Assembly (NCBI RefSeq): GCF_021458635.1
Contig: NZ_JAIRDQ010000001.1
Location: 930,001 to 994,000 of the forward strand
DNA: 64,000 nucleotides
From: Bradyrhizobium monzae
GTDB lineage: Bacteria > Pseudomonadota > Alphaproteobacteria > Rhizobiales > Xanthobacteraceae
Direction: 5' to 3'
Part shown: positions 8,779-17,053 of the stretch, in pieces
Numbering within the stretch: the first letter of the stretch is position 1
Layout of the letters: every line of letters starts with the position of its first letter
Notes under the pieces: generated by a model
Told to the model about the DNA's origin: nothing
The model's input: the letters and a program-made list of their open reading frames with translations, nothing else
Databases searched by the model: none
Made by a program: the position numbers and the translations under genes

Positions 8779-11501
8779 GCTTCGAGGTCAATGGCACGAA
8801 CTTTCCGCAAACGCCGCGTGCCGGCCAGTGCCTGCGCACGTTCCTGCGCGAGCTTGGCCATTTCGGGGTGAAGAAGGGCTGCGACGCCGGCGACTGCGGC
8901 GCTTGCACCGTACTGCTCGACGGCGAGCCCGTGCATAGCTGCCTGATCCCCGCGTTTCGCGCGGAGGGGCACGCGATCACGACGATCGAAGGGCTCGGCG
9001 GCGAACATGGCGCGCACCCGATGCAGCAGGCCTTCCTGGACGCGCAGGGATTCCAGTGCGGCTTCTGCACGGCCGGCATGATCCTCACCTGCGCCTCGCT
9101 GAACCAGGCGCAGCGGACCGACCTCGGCGCCGCGCTGAAGGGCAATATCTGCCGCTGCACCGGCTATCGCGCGATCGAGGATGCGATCCACGGCAAGACC
9201 AATGTCGAGGCGACCGTCGAGGCCGGCGGCGCGTTCGGCCGCAGCCTGCCGGCGCCCGCGGGCCCGGACGTCGTCCGCGGCACGGCGCGCTATACGTTCG
9301 ACACGGCAATCGACAATCTGCTGCATATCAAGCTGCTGCGCTCGCCGCATGCGCACGCAAGAATCGTCGCGATCGACCGATCGGCGGCGATGGCCGTGCC
9401 CGGCGTGCACGCGGTCCTGACGCATGAGGATGCGCCTTCGGTGCTGTTCTCGACGGCGCGGCACGAGAAGGACTGGATGGACCCTGAGGACACCCGCATC
9501 CTCGACGACGTCGTTCGATTCATCGGCCAGAAGGTCGCCGCCATCGTCGCCGAGAGCGAAGGCGCTGCCGAGGAGGCCTGCCGCCGGCTGAAGGTTGATT
9601 ACGAGATTGTGCCCGCGCTGATCGATCCAGAGCAGGCCATGATGCCGGGCGCGCCGCTCGTGCATCCCGATCGGTCCAGCGCGAACCGCGTTGCCGACGC
9701 GCAGCGCAATCTCGTCGCGGAGACGCATGGTGAGTTTGGCGATGTCGCCTCCGCACTCGCCACATCGGCCGTCACCTTTGAAGCCACCTTTCACAGTCAC
9801 CGGGTGCAGCACGCGGCGCTGGAGACCCATGGCGGCCTTGCCTGGCTCGACGATGCAGGCGTGCTCAACGTCCGCACCTCGACACAGGTGCCGTTCCTGA
9901 CCCGGCGCGCGCTCGCGGACATCTTCCAGCTTCCCATGGACAAGGTCCGCGTGTTCTGCGAGCGCGTCGGCGGCGGCTTTGGCGGCAAGCAGGAAATGTT
10001 CGTCGAGGACATTCTGGCACTCGCCGCGCTGAAGACCGGCAGGCCGGTCAAGCTCGAGCTCACCCGTGAGGAACAGTTCATCGCGACCTCGACGCGGCAC
10101 CCGATGCGGGTCCAGATCAAGGCCGGCGCCGATGCCGACGGCAGGCTCACCGCGCTGCAGCTCGACGTGCTCTCCAATACAGGCGCTTACGGCAATCACG
10201 GCGGCCCCGTGATGTTCCACGCACTTTCGGAGTCCATCGCGGTCTACAATTGCCCGAACAAGCGGGTCGACGGCTTCGTCGTCTACACAAATACGGTGCC
10301 GGCCGGCGCATTTCGCGGTTACGGCCTGCCGCAGACATTGATCGCGGTGGAGGCTGCGATCGACGAGCTCGCCAGGCAACTCGGCATCAGCCCTTACGAG
10401 ATGCGCCGCCGCAATATCGTCAGGCTCGGCGATCCCATGCTGTCGCCGCCCGAATCCGACTATCACGACGTGCTCTACGGCTCCTACGGGCTCGACCAGT
10501 GCATCGACCTCGTCGAGCGCGCCATGCAAGCGGATACTCCCCAGCCTGCGCTGTCGCCGGAATGGCTGACCGGCGATGGCGTCGCGCTGACCATGATCGA
10601 CACGGTGCCGCCCGCCGGCCACATCGCCGATGCCATGATCGCGCTCAACGATGACGGCGGCTTCGATCTCACCGTCGGCACCGCCGAGTTCGGCAACGGC
10701 ACCAGCACCGTGCACCGGCAGATCGCTGCAACGGTGCTCGCAACCACCGTCGACAGAATCCGCCTGCGCCAATCCGACACGGCCCATGGCGGCCACGACA
10801 CCGGCGCCTATGGCAGCACCGGCACGTTCGTGGCCGGCAAGGCGACGCAGGCCGCCGCCGTTCAGCTTGCGACCGAATTGAAGGCGGCCGCCGCCAACGC
10901 ATGGCTTTGCGATGCCGGGACTTGCGCGATCGAGGGTGAATTCGTCGTCAGCGGCGTGCGGCGAATGTCCTTTACCGAGTTGGCGACGCTCGCGCGCGAG
11001 ACGGGTCGTCCGCTCGTGGCGTACGGCAATTCCGAGGGCACGCCGAGATCCGTCGGCTTCAACGTGCAGGGCTTCCGCATTGCCGTGAACAAGGGAACCG
11101 GCGAGATCAGGATTCTCAGGAGCGTGCAGGCCGCCGATGCGGGCGTCGTCGCCAACCCCATGCAGTGCCGCGGCCAGATTGAGGGCGGCGTTGCGCAGGC
11201 CCTCGGTGCGGCGCTCTACGAGGAGATGGTGATCGATGCGAATGGCCGCGTCACCAATCCCAAATTCCGCGACTACCATCTGCCGTCCTTCGCGGACGTG
11301 CCGCGCACCGAGGTGCTGTTCGCCGAGACATCCGACACGATCGGACCGCTGGGTGCGAAGTCGATGAGCGAGAGCCCGTACAATCCAGTTGCTGCCGCAC
11401 TCGGCAATGCAATCGCGGATGCCACCGGCATCCGCTTCACCGCACCACCCTTCAAGCCGGACCGGCTGTTTCCGGCGCTGCACGACAAGTTCGGCGATTA
11501 A
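8775..11501 (+). CDS. Xanthine dehydrogenase, fused 2Fe-2S and molybdopterin subunits
   Basis: A 908-residue fusion. The N-terminal ~150 residues are a ferredoxin-type 2Fe-2S domain (CDAGDCGACTVLLDG) followed by the second iron-sulfur helical domain (CGFCTAGM and NICRCTGYRAIEDA). The rest is the large molybdenum-binding domain, with GGGFGGKQEMF, GAFRGYGLPQT and, near the C-terminus, GAKSMSE, where the Glu occupies the position of the catalytic base. With the FAD subunit it makes a complete enzyme in two polypeptides rather than the more common xdhAB split. Its stop overlaps the stop of the convergent uraD-uraH gene by three bases. Xanthine as substrate is inferred from neighbours. Confidence 0.87.
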   Translation: MSFEVNGTNFPQTPRAGQCLRTFLRELGHFGVKKGCDAGDCGACTVLLDGEPVHSCLIPAFRAEGHAITTIEGLGGEHGAHPMQQAFLDAQGFQCGFCTAGMILTCASLNQAQRTDLGAALKGNICRCTGYRAIEDAIHGKTNVEATVEAGGAFGRSLPAPAGPDVVRGTARYTFDTAIDNLLHIKLLRSPHAHARIVAIDRSAAMAVPGVHAVLTHEDAPSVLFSTARHEKDWMDPEDTRILDDVVRFIGQKVAAIVAESEGAAEEACRRLKVDYEIVPALIDPEQAMMPGAPLVHPDRSSANRVADAQRNLVAETHGEFGDVASALATSAVTFEATFHSHRVQHAALETHGGLAWLDDAGVLNVRTSTQVPFLTRRALADIFQLPMDKVRVFCERVGGGFGGKQEMFVEDILALAALKTGRPVKLELTREEQFIATSTRHPMRVQIKAGADADGRLTALQLDVLSNTGAYGNHGGPVMFHALSESIAVYNCPNKRVDGFVVYTNTVPAGAFRGYGLPQTLIAVEAAIDELARQLGISPYEMRRRNIVRLGDPMLSPPESDYHDVLYGSYGLDQCIDLVERAMQADTPQPALSPEWLTGDGVALTMIDTVPPAGHIADAMIALNDDGGFDLTVGTAEFGNGTSTVHRQIAATVLATTVDRIRLRQSDTAHGGHDTGAYGSTGTFVAGKATQAAAVQLATELKAAAANAWLCDAGTCAIEGEFVVSGVRRMSFTELATLARETGRPLVAYGNSEGTPRSVGFNVQGFRIAVNKGTGEIRILRSVQAADAGVVANPMQCRGQIEGGVAQALGAALYEEMVIDANGRVTNPKFRDYHLPSFADVPRTEVLFAETSDTIGPLGAKSMSESPYNPVAAALGNAIADATGIRFTAPPFKPDRLFPALHDKFGD

Positions 11502-12385
11502 CTGCCGCGGTAGGTCGAATAGCTCCAGGGCGTCACCAGCAGCGGCACGTGATAGTGGCTCTCCGGTTCGCTGATCGCGAAGCGCAGCGGAATCTCGTCC
11601 AGGAACGGCGGATCGGGGAGTTGCACGTTGCGCTCGGAATAATATTTGGCGACGCTGAACCGGAGCTCGTAGCGGCCGATCGGCAGCGGGCGGCCACCGA
11701 TCAGCGGTTGGTCGGTACGGCCGTCGGCGTTGGTGGCAGTGCGTGCGATGACGCGGTTCTCGCCGAGCACGGCGAGCTCGACCAGCTCCACCGCGATTCC
11801 CGCCGCGGGCTTACCGGCGTGATTGTCCAGCACATGGGTCGAGAGACGGCCGTGAACTTTCAGTTTATCCTCGGCGATCACCAGCTGATCGAGCCGCAGC
11901 GCCGAGATGCGACCGATCTCCTCGATCGCGCGACGCGTCTCGGTCTTGGCAATGTTGCGCAACCGCGTCTCGAAATCGCTTAGCACGGAATCCTTGGTGT
12001 GACGGCGCACGCAGACGATGTAGGGGATTCCGAACTTTTCGCGGTAGGCGCTGTTGACGCGTTCGAACGCCGAATATTCGGCCTCCGACAGCCGGTCAAG
12101 GCCGGCGCTGTTCTGCTCGTCGGTCGATTCCGCCGTCAGGCCCGCTGCGCGCTGGGTTTTGTTGGCAAGATCGGGATGCGCGCGGATCAGCGCCATCTGC
12201 ACATCGGGTTCGGCAGCCTGTATCGCCGCCATCAGCGCAGCATGAAGCTGGTTGATGCCGGCAAACGGCCGCTGCACCGCGAGTTGCTCGGCGATCCAGG
12301 GCGAATATTCGACGACATTGGCGAGCGCGGCGACGAAGTCGGCCTGGCTTGCAGCGTTGAGAGCAGCGAGCGAGATTTGGGTCAT
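11498..12385 (-). CDS. uraD-uraH: Bifunctional OHCU decarboxylase / 5-hydroxyisourate hydrolase
   Basis: A 295-residue fusion of two consecutive ureide-pathway enzymes. Residues 1 to about 168 are OHCU decarboxylase (RAHPDLANKTQ at 69-79, NSAYREKFGIPYIVCV at 111-126). Residues from about 178 are transthyretin-like hydroxyisourate hydrolase, with the N-terminal signature LSTHVLDNHAGKPA and the C-terminal signature YRGS at the very end. The two activities convert 5-hydroxyisourate through OHCU to S-allantoin. The ATG at 12385 lies 8 bases after the puuE stop, so the genes are probably one transcript. The domain order is opposite to the reaction order. Confidence 0.93.
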   Translation of the reverse strand: MTQISLAALNAASQADFVAALANVVEYSPWIAEQLAVQRPFAGINQLHAALMAAIQAAEPDVQMALIRAHPDLANKTQRAAGLTAESTDEQNSAGLDRLSEAEYSAFERVNSAYREKFGIPYIVCVRRHTKDSVLSDFETRLRNIAKTETRRAIEEIGRISALRLDQLVIAEDKLKVHGRLSTHVLDNHAGKPAAGIAVELVELAVLGENRVIARTATNADGRTDQPLIGGRPLPIGRYELRFSVAKYYSERNVQLPDPPFLDEIPLRFAISEPESHYHVPLLVTPWSYSTYRGS

Positions 12386-12392
12386 CGTGGCT

Positions 12393-13322
12393 TCACCCGA
12401 TCTCGAACGCATCGAGATTCGCGTGCCTGTCGTGCCAATGCTGCGCGATCTGCAGCCGCGTCGGCACCCAGACGCGCTCGTGCTTGCCGATATAGTCGAG
12501 GAAGCGGATCAGGCCCGCCGCGCGACCCGGCCGGCCGGCGAGACGGCAGTGCAGTCCCACCGACATCATCTTCGGCGCGGTCTCGCCCTCGGCATAGAGC
12601 ACGTCGAACGCATCTTTCAGATAGGTGTAGAACTGCTCGCCCTCGGCAAAGCCCTGCGGATTGATGAAGCGCATGTCGTTGGCATCGAGCGTGTAGGGAA
12701 TGACGAGCTGCTTGCCGTTCGCGCCCTTGACCCAATAAGGCAGATCGTCGGCATAGGAATCGCAGAGATAGAGGAAGCCCCCCTCCTCCATCAGCAGACG
12801 GTTGGTGTTGATCGAGGAGCGCCCGGTGTACCAGCCGAGCGGCCGCGAACCGGTGGCCTCGGTATGGACGCGGATCGATTCGGCAATCTCGGCGCGCTCC
12901 TGCGCTTCCGTCATGTCCTTGTGCTCGATCCATTTCAGGCTGTGGCTCGCGATGTCCCAGCCGGACTCCTTCATCGCAGCGACGATCTCAGGATTGCGCT
13001 TCAGCGCGGTGGCGACACCGAACACGGTGGTCGGCCACTTCCGCTCATCGAACATCCGCCACAGCCGCCAGAAGCCAGCGCGTGAGCCATATTCGAACAT
13101 GGATTCGATATTGGCGTGACGCTGGCCGGGCCAGGGCTGCGCGCCCAGCACGTCGGACAGGAACGCCTCCGACGCGCGGTCGCCGTGCAAAATGTTGTTC
13201 TCGCCGCCTTCCTCGAAATTGACGACGAACTGCACCGCGACCCGCGCGTTACCGGGCCATTGCGGATGCGGCGGATTGCGGCCGTAACCGCGGAGATCGC
13301 GCGGGTAGCTGCTATCAGTCAC
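12393..13322 (-). CDS. puuE: Allantoinase PuuE (polysaccharide-deacetylase type)
   Basis: A 309-residue cytoplasmic enzyme of the NodB/polysaccharide-deacetylase fold that opens allantoin to allantoate. The N-terminal stretch YPRDLRGYGRNPPHPQWP and the VNFEEGGENNILHGD segment are hallmarks of PuuE. The GTG start at 13322 directly abuts the stop of the DUF3830 gene, and uraD-uraH follows 8 bases downstream, so three genes form one operon. It is unrelated in fold to the AllB-type allantoinase. Confidence 0.93.
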   Translation of the reverse strand: MTDSSYPRDLRGYGRNPPHPQWPGNARVAVQFVVNFEEGGENNILHGDRASEAFLSDVLGAQPWPGQRHANIESMFEYGSRAGFWRLWRMFDERKWPTTVFGVATALKRNPEIVAAMKESGWDIASHSLKWIEHKDMTEAQERAEIAESIRVHTEATGSRPLGWYTGRSSINTNRLLMEEGGFLYLCDSYADDLPYWVKGANGKQLVIPYTLDANDMRFINPQGFAEGEQFYTYLKDAFDVLYAEGETAPKMMSVGLHCRLAGRPGRAAGLIRFLDYIGKHERVWVPTRLQIAQHWHDRHANLDAFEIG

Positions 13323-13736
13323 TCAGACTTCCTCGAAGCGGATCGGCAGCGCGCCCTTCCACAGCACGCTCTTGCCCAGCGTCGCGAGATTCTCGAGGCC
13401 CGAGGTCACCGTGATGAAGTGATTGCCGGCGAGTTGGCCCATCTTGCTGGCGAAGTGCACGCCGCCGTAAGCCATCAGGATCTCGGTCTCGCTGATGCCG
13501 CCGGGATAGAGGATGATCTGCCCGGGCGCGGGATAGCTGGTATGGTTCTCGTAGCCGACGCCAAAGTCGAGATCGCCGAGCGGCATCCAGACGCCTTCGC
13601 CGCTCCAGCGCACATGGATGATGTGGCTCTCGAACGGCAGCGCCTTGCGGAATGCCGCGACGGTCTTGGGCGCCGCCTGCTCCTCGAAGCGGGCATCGAA
13701 AGTGAAATCGCCGGCGCGGATAACGAGTTTGCTCAT
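13323..13736 (-). CDS. DUF3830 family protein (cyclophilin-like), purine operon
   Basis: A 137-residue soluble protein starting MSKLVIRAGDFTFDARFEE. It resembles DUF3830 proteins, small cyclophilin-like barrels of unknown activity. Features include VWMPLGDLDFGVGYENHTSY in the middle and HFASKMGQLAGNHFITV near the C-terminus. The start at 13736 is chosen for the GAGAGATGAG sequence just upstream. It is the first gene of an operon with puuE and uraD-uraH, so a role in ureide handling is likely, but no reaction can be assigned. Confidence 0.8.
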   Translation of the reverse strand: MSKLVIRAGDFTFDARFEEQAAPKTVAAFRKALPFESHIIHVRWSGEGVWMPLGDLDFGVGYENHTSYPAPGQIILYPGGISETEILMAYGGVHFASKMGQLAGNHFITVTSGLENLATLGKSVLWKGALPIRFEEV

Positions 13737-13833
13737 CTCATCTCTCTGGATCGGGGGCCAAGGGATTGGTGGCCCCACGGGAACTTGCAAGCAAAGAGCA
13801 TTCCAGCGGGCTTCGCGCAAGTGGCGCTGCCCC

Positions 13834-14118
13834 TCACCTGCGGTCGTAAGACCAGCCGAACAGGCCGCTCCGCCGCACCTCCGGCTCGGGCTCTGCGACG
13901 GCAGCCGGCGGTGGCGCCTCCTTCAGTTCCGCCTGCGGCGCGATCGGTGGCGGCGCCGGCAGGTTCTCGCATTTCATGGAATAGACCAGCTTGCCGTCCG
14001 CGGTGCGTCCGATCGGCGCGCAGGGGTCGGAATGCGCCCCCGAGGTTTTTGGAGCAGGCTTCACCTGCGCCACAGCCGGCGAGGCGATCAAAAGCAGGAT
14101 CAGCAGATATTTCGACAT
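13834..14118 (-). CDS. Small exported proline-rich protein, function unknown
   Basis: A 94-residue protein with a short signal peptide (MSKYLLILLLIASPAVA, residues 1-17). The mature part is proline- and alanine-rich, with a CAP...MKC cysteine pair spaced about 17 residues apart and the ending FGWSYDRR. Probably periplasmic or envelope-associated. It lies 97 bases from the DUF3830 gene, and membership of that operon is uncertain. I do not recognise the family. Confidence 0.6.
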   Translation of the reverse strand: MSKYLLILLLIASPAVAQVKPAPKTSGAHSDPCAPIGRTADGKLVYSMKCENLPAPPPIAPQAELKEAPPPAAVAEPEPEVRRSGLFGWSYDRR

Positions 14119-14290
14119 CGTTGTCGCGCCCGAAACCTATTGGCCCTATTCAACCGGATTGCGAGGGGCAAGTCCATCGGGCCCGGCTGAGCGATTGCCG
14201 AATATTTAGCCGGCGATGGTGCACGGCCTCTCTCTCGTGTCCCGGACGCGCTACAACGCGCGGTGCCGGCGGGTGGCGAGCTGCTTCCTA

Positions 14291-14372
14291 CCGTCATTGC
14301 GAGCGCAGCGAAGCAATCCAGAATCCCTCCGCGGAACGACTCTGGATTGCTTCGCTGCGCTCGCAATGACGG
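14291..14372. repeat. Palindromic intergenic repeat, family A copy 1 (perfect 32-bp arms)
   Basis: Left arm 14291-14322 (beginning CCGTCATTGCGAGCGCAGCG) is the exact reverse complement of the right arm 14341-14372, with an 18-base loop. Variants of the same element recur at 39205-39292 and 51471-51557. All three lie between genes. This matches the style of REP/BIME-like palindromes in Bradyrhizobium-type genomes. It would fold into a very stable mRNA hairpin. Confidence 0.92.
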
Positions 14373-15087
14373 AGTATGAAGCGACGACTTCGCTCTTCCG
14401 GTTCGCATTTCGAATCTCAGACACGCCTTCGCATCCTCGCGGCTTCTTTCGCCCGAGCTTTGCTTGATCTTTCCACCCTCTTGTCCAAGAGGGCGCAGGG
14501 AAGACCGGGTGCTGACCTCGCACCCGCGGTCCGCTGCGCGAAATGTAGCGCAGGAAAACCGCACAGCAGCATACAGGTGGCGCCAATCACTCGGCCTTCC
14601 CTGCGCGATGGTTTGACGGCTTATGCCGTGCTCTCCCGGGAGCCGAGTTCCTTCTGGCCTCCCTCGCCTCGCAGATGAGCGATGCGGTTGACCCGGTTGG
14701 GCGCTCCACACCTCCGCGACAGGCTTGACCGTAGCGACGACGGTCGGGACCACACGGTTTTGCCGTACGCGCGTTCGTCTGATGCCACAGGGTCTCGCGG
14801 CAGTGTGCACGCGCCGCAAGAATGTTGGCGAGACGAACTTCACAGCGCCGCTCATCCGCACGCGGTTTCGGGCTCACAGGGACTACCCGCCCTGCCCGCA
14901 CCCCTCGTGCCGACGCTGCCGCGTCCACCGCAAGCCCGGCTCTCGATCAGTGACGACGTACGATCGCCCTCCAGGTCGAGCCGGGATGAGCGACACATAC
15001 GTCATTTCCGAATTTCGGTAAAGCGAAATATTTTTGCAGAGAGGGATTGACGGCCCGCCCCGGTGTTTTGCCCGTCGAGGCAACCCG
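14373..15087. other. Long non-coding stretch, probable dispersed intergenic element
   Basis: About 715 bases without a convincing gene. The short frames on both strands have no ribosome-binding sites and arginine/serine/proline-heavy translations typical of GC-rich non-coding DNA. The block from about 14400 to 14690 (containing AGGGCGCAGGGAAGACC and CTCTCCCGGGAGCCGAG) looks familiar to me as a sequence repeated between genes in Bradyrhizobium, but this is recollection. Several internal inverted repeats are visible. Confidence 0.45.
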
Positions 15088-15477
15088 TCAGTACGGATTG
15101 TAGTAGCGCGGTCCGCCGTAGTAGCCGTAGCCGGGACCATAATAGCGCGGGCCGCCGCCATAGTAGTAGTTGTCGTAATATTCCTGGCGCCGGCTCTCGG
15201 CGATCGCGCCGCCGATCAGACCGGCCGCAACGCCCATGAAGGCAAGGCCCGCAGCGCTCGGCCCACGCCGGTAGTAGTGACGACGCCGGGCGGAGCTGAA
15301 GTCGGTCGCATTGGATGAACCTTGCCCCGCCACCGCGGGCGCGGCATTGGTCGGTGTCGGCGACGCGGCGGCCGACGGCGATAGGGACGCCACGACCAGC
15401 GCGAGACTGGCGAACGCGGCCAGCGCGGCCAGCGCGGTGCTGCGGCCTACTCTCGAGTTCACGGAACTGTCACTCAT
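15088..15477 (-). CDS. Exported Gly/Tyr-rich protein, function unknown
   Basis: A 129-residue protein with an N-terminal hydrophobic export signal (residues 14-38), an Ala/Pro linker, a short hydrophobic glycine-rich segment (AGLAFMGVAAGLIGGAIAES) and a C-terminal tail of repeated GGPRYYGPGYGYYGG-like units. Such Gly-Tyr tails are common in small rhizobial envelope proteins of unknown role. The ATG at 15477 follows GAGGACGACGAG. No neighbour suggests a function. Confidence 0.7.
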   Translation of the reverse strand: MSDSSVNSRVGRSTALAALAAFASLALVVASLSPSAAASPTPTNAAPAVAGQGSSNATDFSSARRRHYYRRGPSAAGLAFMGVAAGLIGGAIAESRRQEYYDNYYYGGGPRYYGPGYGYYGGPRYYNPY

Positions 15478-15604
15478 CTCGTCGTCCTCTGCTGTCGCCC
15501 AAAAAACGAGATATGGAAACAAACATAATGCGCAAAGCACTGAAATGGTTTCGTGATCGCGGCAATCTGCCACGCTTTGCCGGAATCGACAGCGCGCGCG
15601 ACCT

Positions 15605-16924
15605 CTAGGCCCGATAACTCCAGTACTTCCGGAGTGAATCACCTGCGGCCTGGAGGTCGAAGCGCTGGTCGGGCGCGAGTTGCTGCGCGATCAGGTTGAA
15701 CATGTCGTTCAGGATCGAACGCTTCTCGCCGAAATAGGAGTGGTGCAGGCCGACCAGGCTGGTGTCGACCAGCGACGCATCGATCGTGTCGATGCCGTCG
15801 ACGACCGTCAGGGCATCGCCGGCCTCACCCGCCCGTGGATAGCCATGCACGAATTTCGAGGCGAGCAGCGCAACATCGCGCGAGGAGGCATAGAGCGTGA
15901 CGCGCGCAGCGCAGCCCTTGAATTTCGCGGCGAGCTGGACGAAGCGATCGCGGTCGATGTCGGGCGCAGCAAAGATGATCTGACCGAGCTTTGCGGCGCC
16001 GGCCGGCAACTGCCACGACGTGACGCGTTCGAGCGTGTTGATCACCGCGCGGTTGCCCATGCTGTGGGCGATGATGTGCACCTTGCCGGCCCCGACCTCG
16101 CCGAGCGCCAGCTGGAGGAACGCCTCGAAATGATCGCGCGACCAGTCGATCGTGCTCTCGTCCACGGTGTACTTCTTGGTGTCCGCCGCCGACGCCCAGC
16201 TATAGAGCAACGTCCGGCCGGCGAATTTCAGATCCACTGCAAGCTGCCCGGCCCGCCGCGCCGCATCCTCGAACGTCACGTTGTAGCCGTGCACGAAGAT
16301 CAGGACGTCGTGCTCCCCCGCCGCGGCAAGCGAGTCCTTCAGGCTGGTGACAAAGGCGTCCCGGGCGAGCGCGCCGACGCTCTTGAGGATCACGTGCTTT
16401 TCCGGATTGGGCGAGAATTCGAGATGCCACCAGCTGGGACTGGTGAGCTCGCCAAGGTTGCGTCCGCGCGTGGGTACGCTGACCTCCGCGATCCCGAAGA
16501 CAAGCTCTCCGCGCGCACCGCGAAAATAGTTCGCCGGTGTATCGTCGCCCCGGGCGCGATCGGTGCCGTAGAAGACAGGGATGGTGACAACACCGGTTGC
16601 CTCATCGGTGGTCGGCCTGACGGTATCAGGAACGACAGGCGCCGTGACTCGGCCGCGCCGTGTCACGGTCTCCCTGGCGGTAACGGGCGCCGCCATGTCT
16701 GCCACCACGCGCTCGACCAGGTCCATGGCCGGCGGCTCAGCGAGCAGGCGCACGACCAGCAGGTCGAGCGACTGGCGAAGCTTGTCCGGATCTTCGCCTT
16801 GGCCGGCGCGAGCGGCAAGCTCCTGCAATTCCTCGGCGTAAGGGGGCCATTTGTCGCCCAGCAGATCCTTCAACCGGGGCCCGAGTTCGAGCAAGGCAAG
16901 CAACAGGCGAAGCGTGTCCGACAT
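15605..16924 (-). CDS. Alpha/beta hydrolase (DUF900 / COG4782 esterase type)
   Basis: A 439-residue protein. After an N-terminal helical part (about residues 1-100), the hydrolase domain opens with IPVFYGTDRARGDD, the typical start of DUF900 hydrolases. It has the oxyanion-hole motif FVHGYNVTFEDAA and the nucleophile elbow AHSMGNRA, with Ser as catalytic residue; a C-terminal HHSYF may hold the catalytic His. No clear export signal is seen. The natural substrate is unknown. The gene appears to stand alone. Confidence 0.78.
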   Translation of the reverse strand: MSDTLRLLLALLELGPRLKDLLGDKWPPYAEELQELAARAGQGEDPDKLRQSLDLLVVRLLAEPPAMDLVERVVADMAAPVTARETVTRRGRVTAPVVPDTVRPTTDEATGVVTIPVFYGTDRARGDDTPANYFRGARGELVFGIAEVSVPTRGRNLGELTSPSWWHLEFSPNPEKHVILKSVGALARDAFVTSLKDSLAAAGEHDVLIFVHGYNVTFEDAARRAGQLAVDLKFAGRTLLYSWASAADTKKYTVDESTIDWSRDHFEAFLQLALGEVGAGKVHIIAHSMGNRAVINTLERVTSWQLPAGAAKLGQIIFAAPDIDRDRFVQLAAKFKGCAARVTLYASSRDVALLASKFVHGYPRAGEAGDALTVVDGIDTIDASLVDTSLVGLHHSYFGEKRSILNDMFNLIAQQLAPDQRFDLQAAGDSLRKYWSYRA

Positions 16925-17053
16925 CGCACGTCCCTCGTCGCTGAGTGCGGCCCGGACGCTCGCCCTGCCGTCTGCCCCTAGCCTAGAGGTTGTGGACGAT
17001 CTGGCAAGTCCGCTCAGCGTGCCAGCGGCAACTTGCCCGGGTGCGCGTGCGGT

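Noticed and set aside
8691..11483. Very long open frame on the minus strand opposite the xanthine dehydrogenase gene
   Set aside because: It mirrors a gene with clear FeS and Mo motifs; its translation is Arg/His/Gln-rich with no motif, a usual result of high-GC codon use.
14216..15050. Several short frames in the 14.2-15.0 kb gap
   Set aside because: They run across palindromes, lack ribosome-binding sites and have no protein-like composition.
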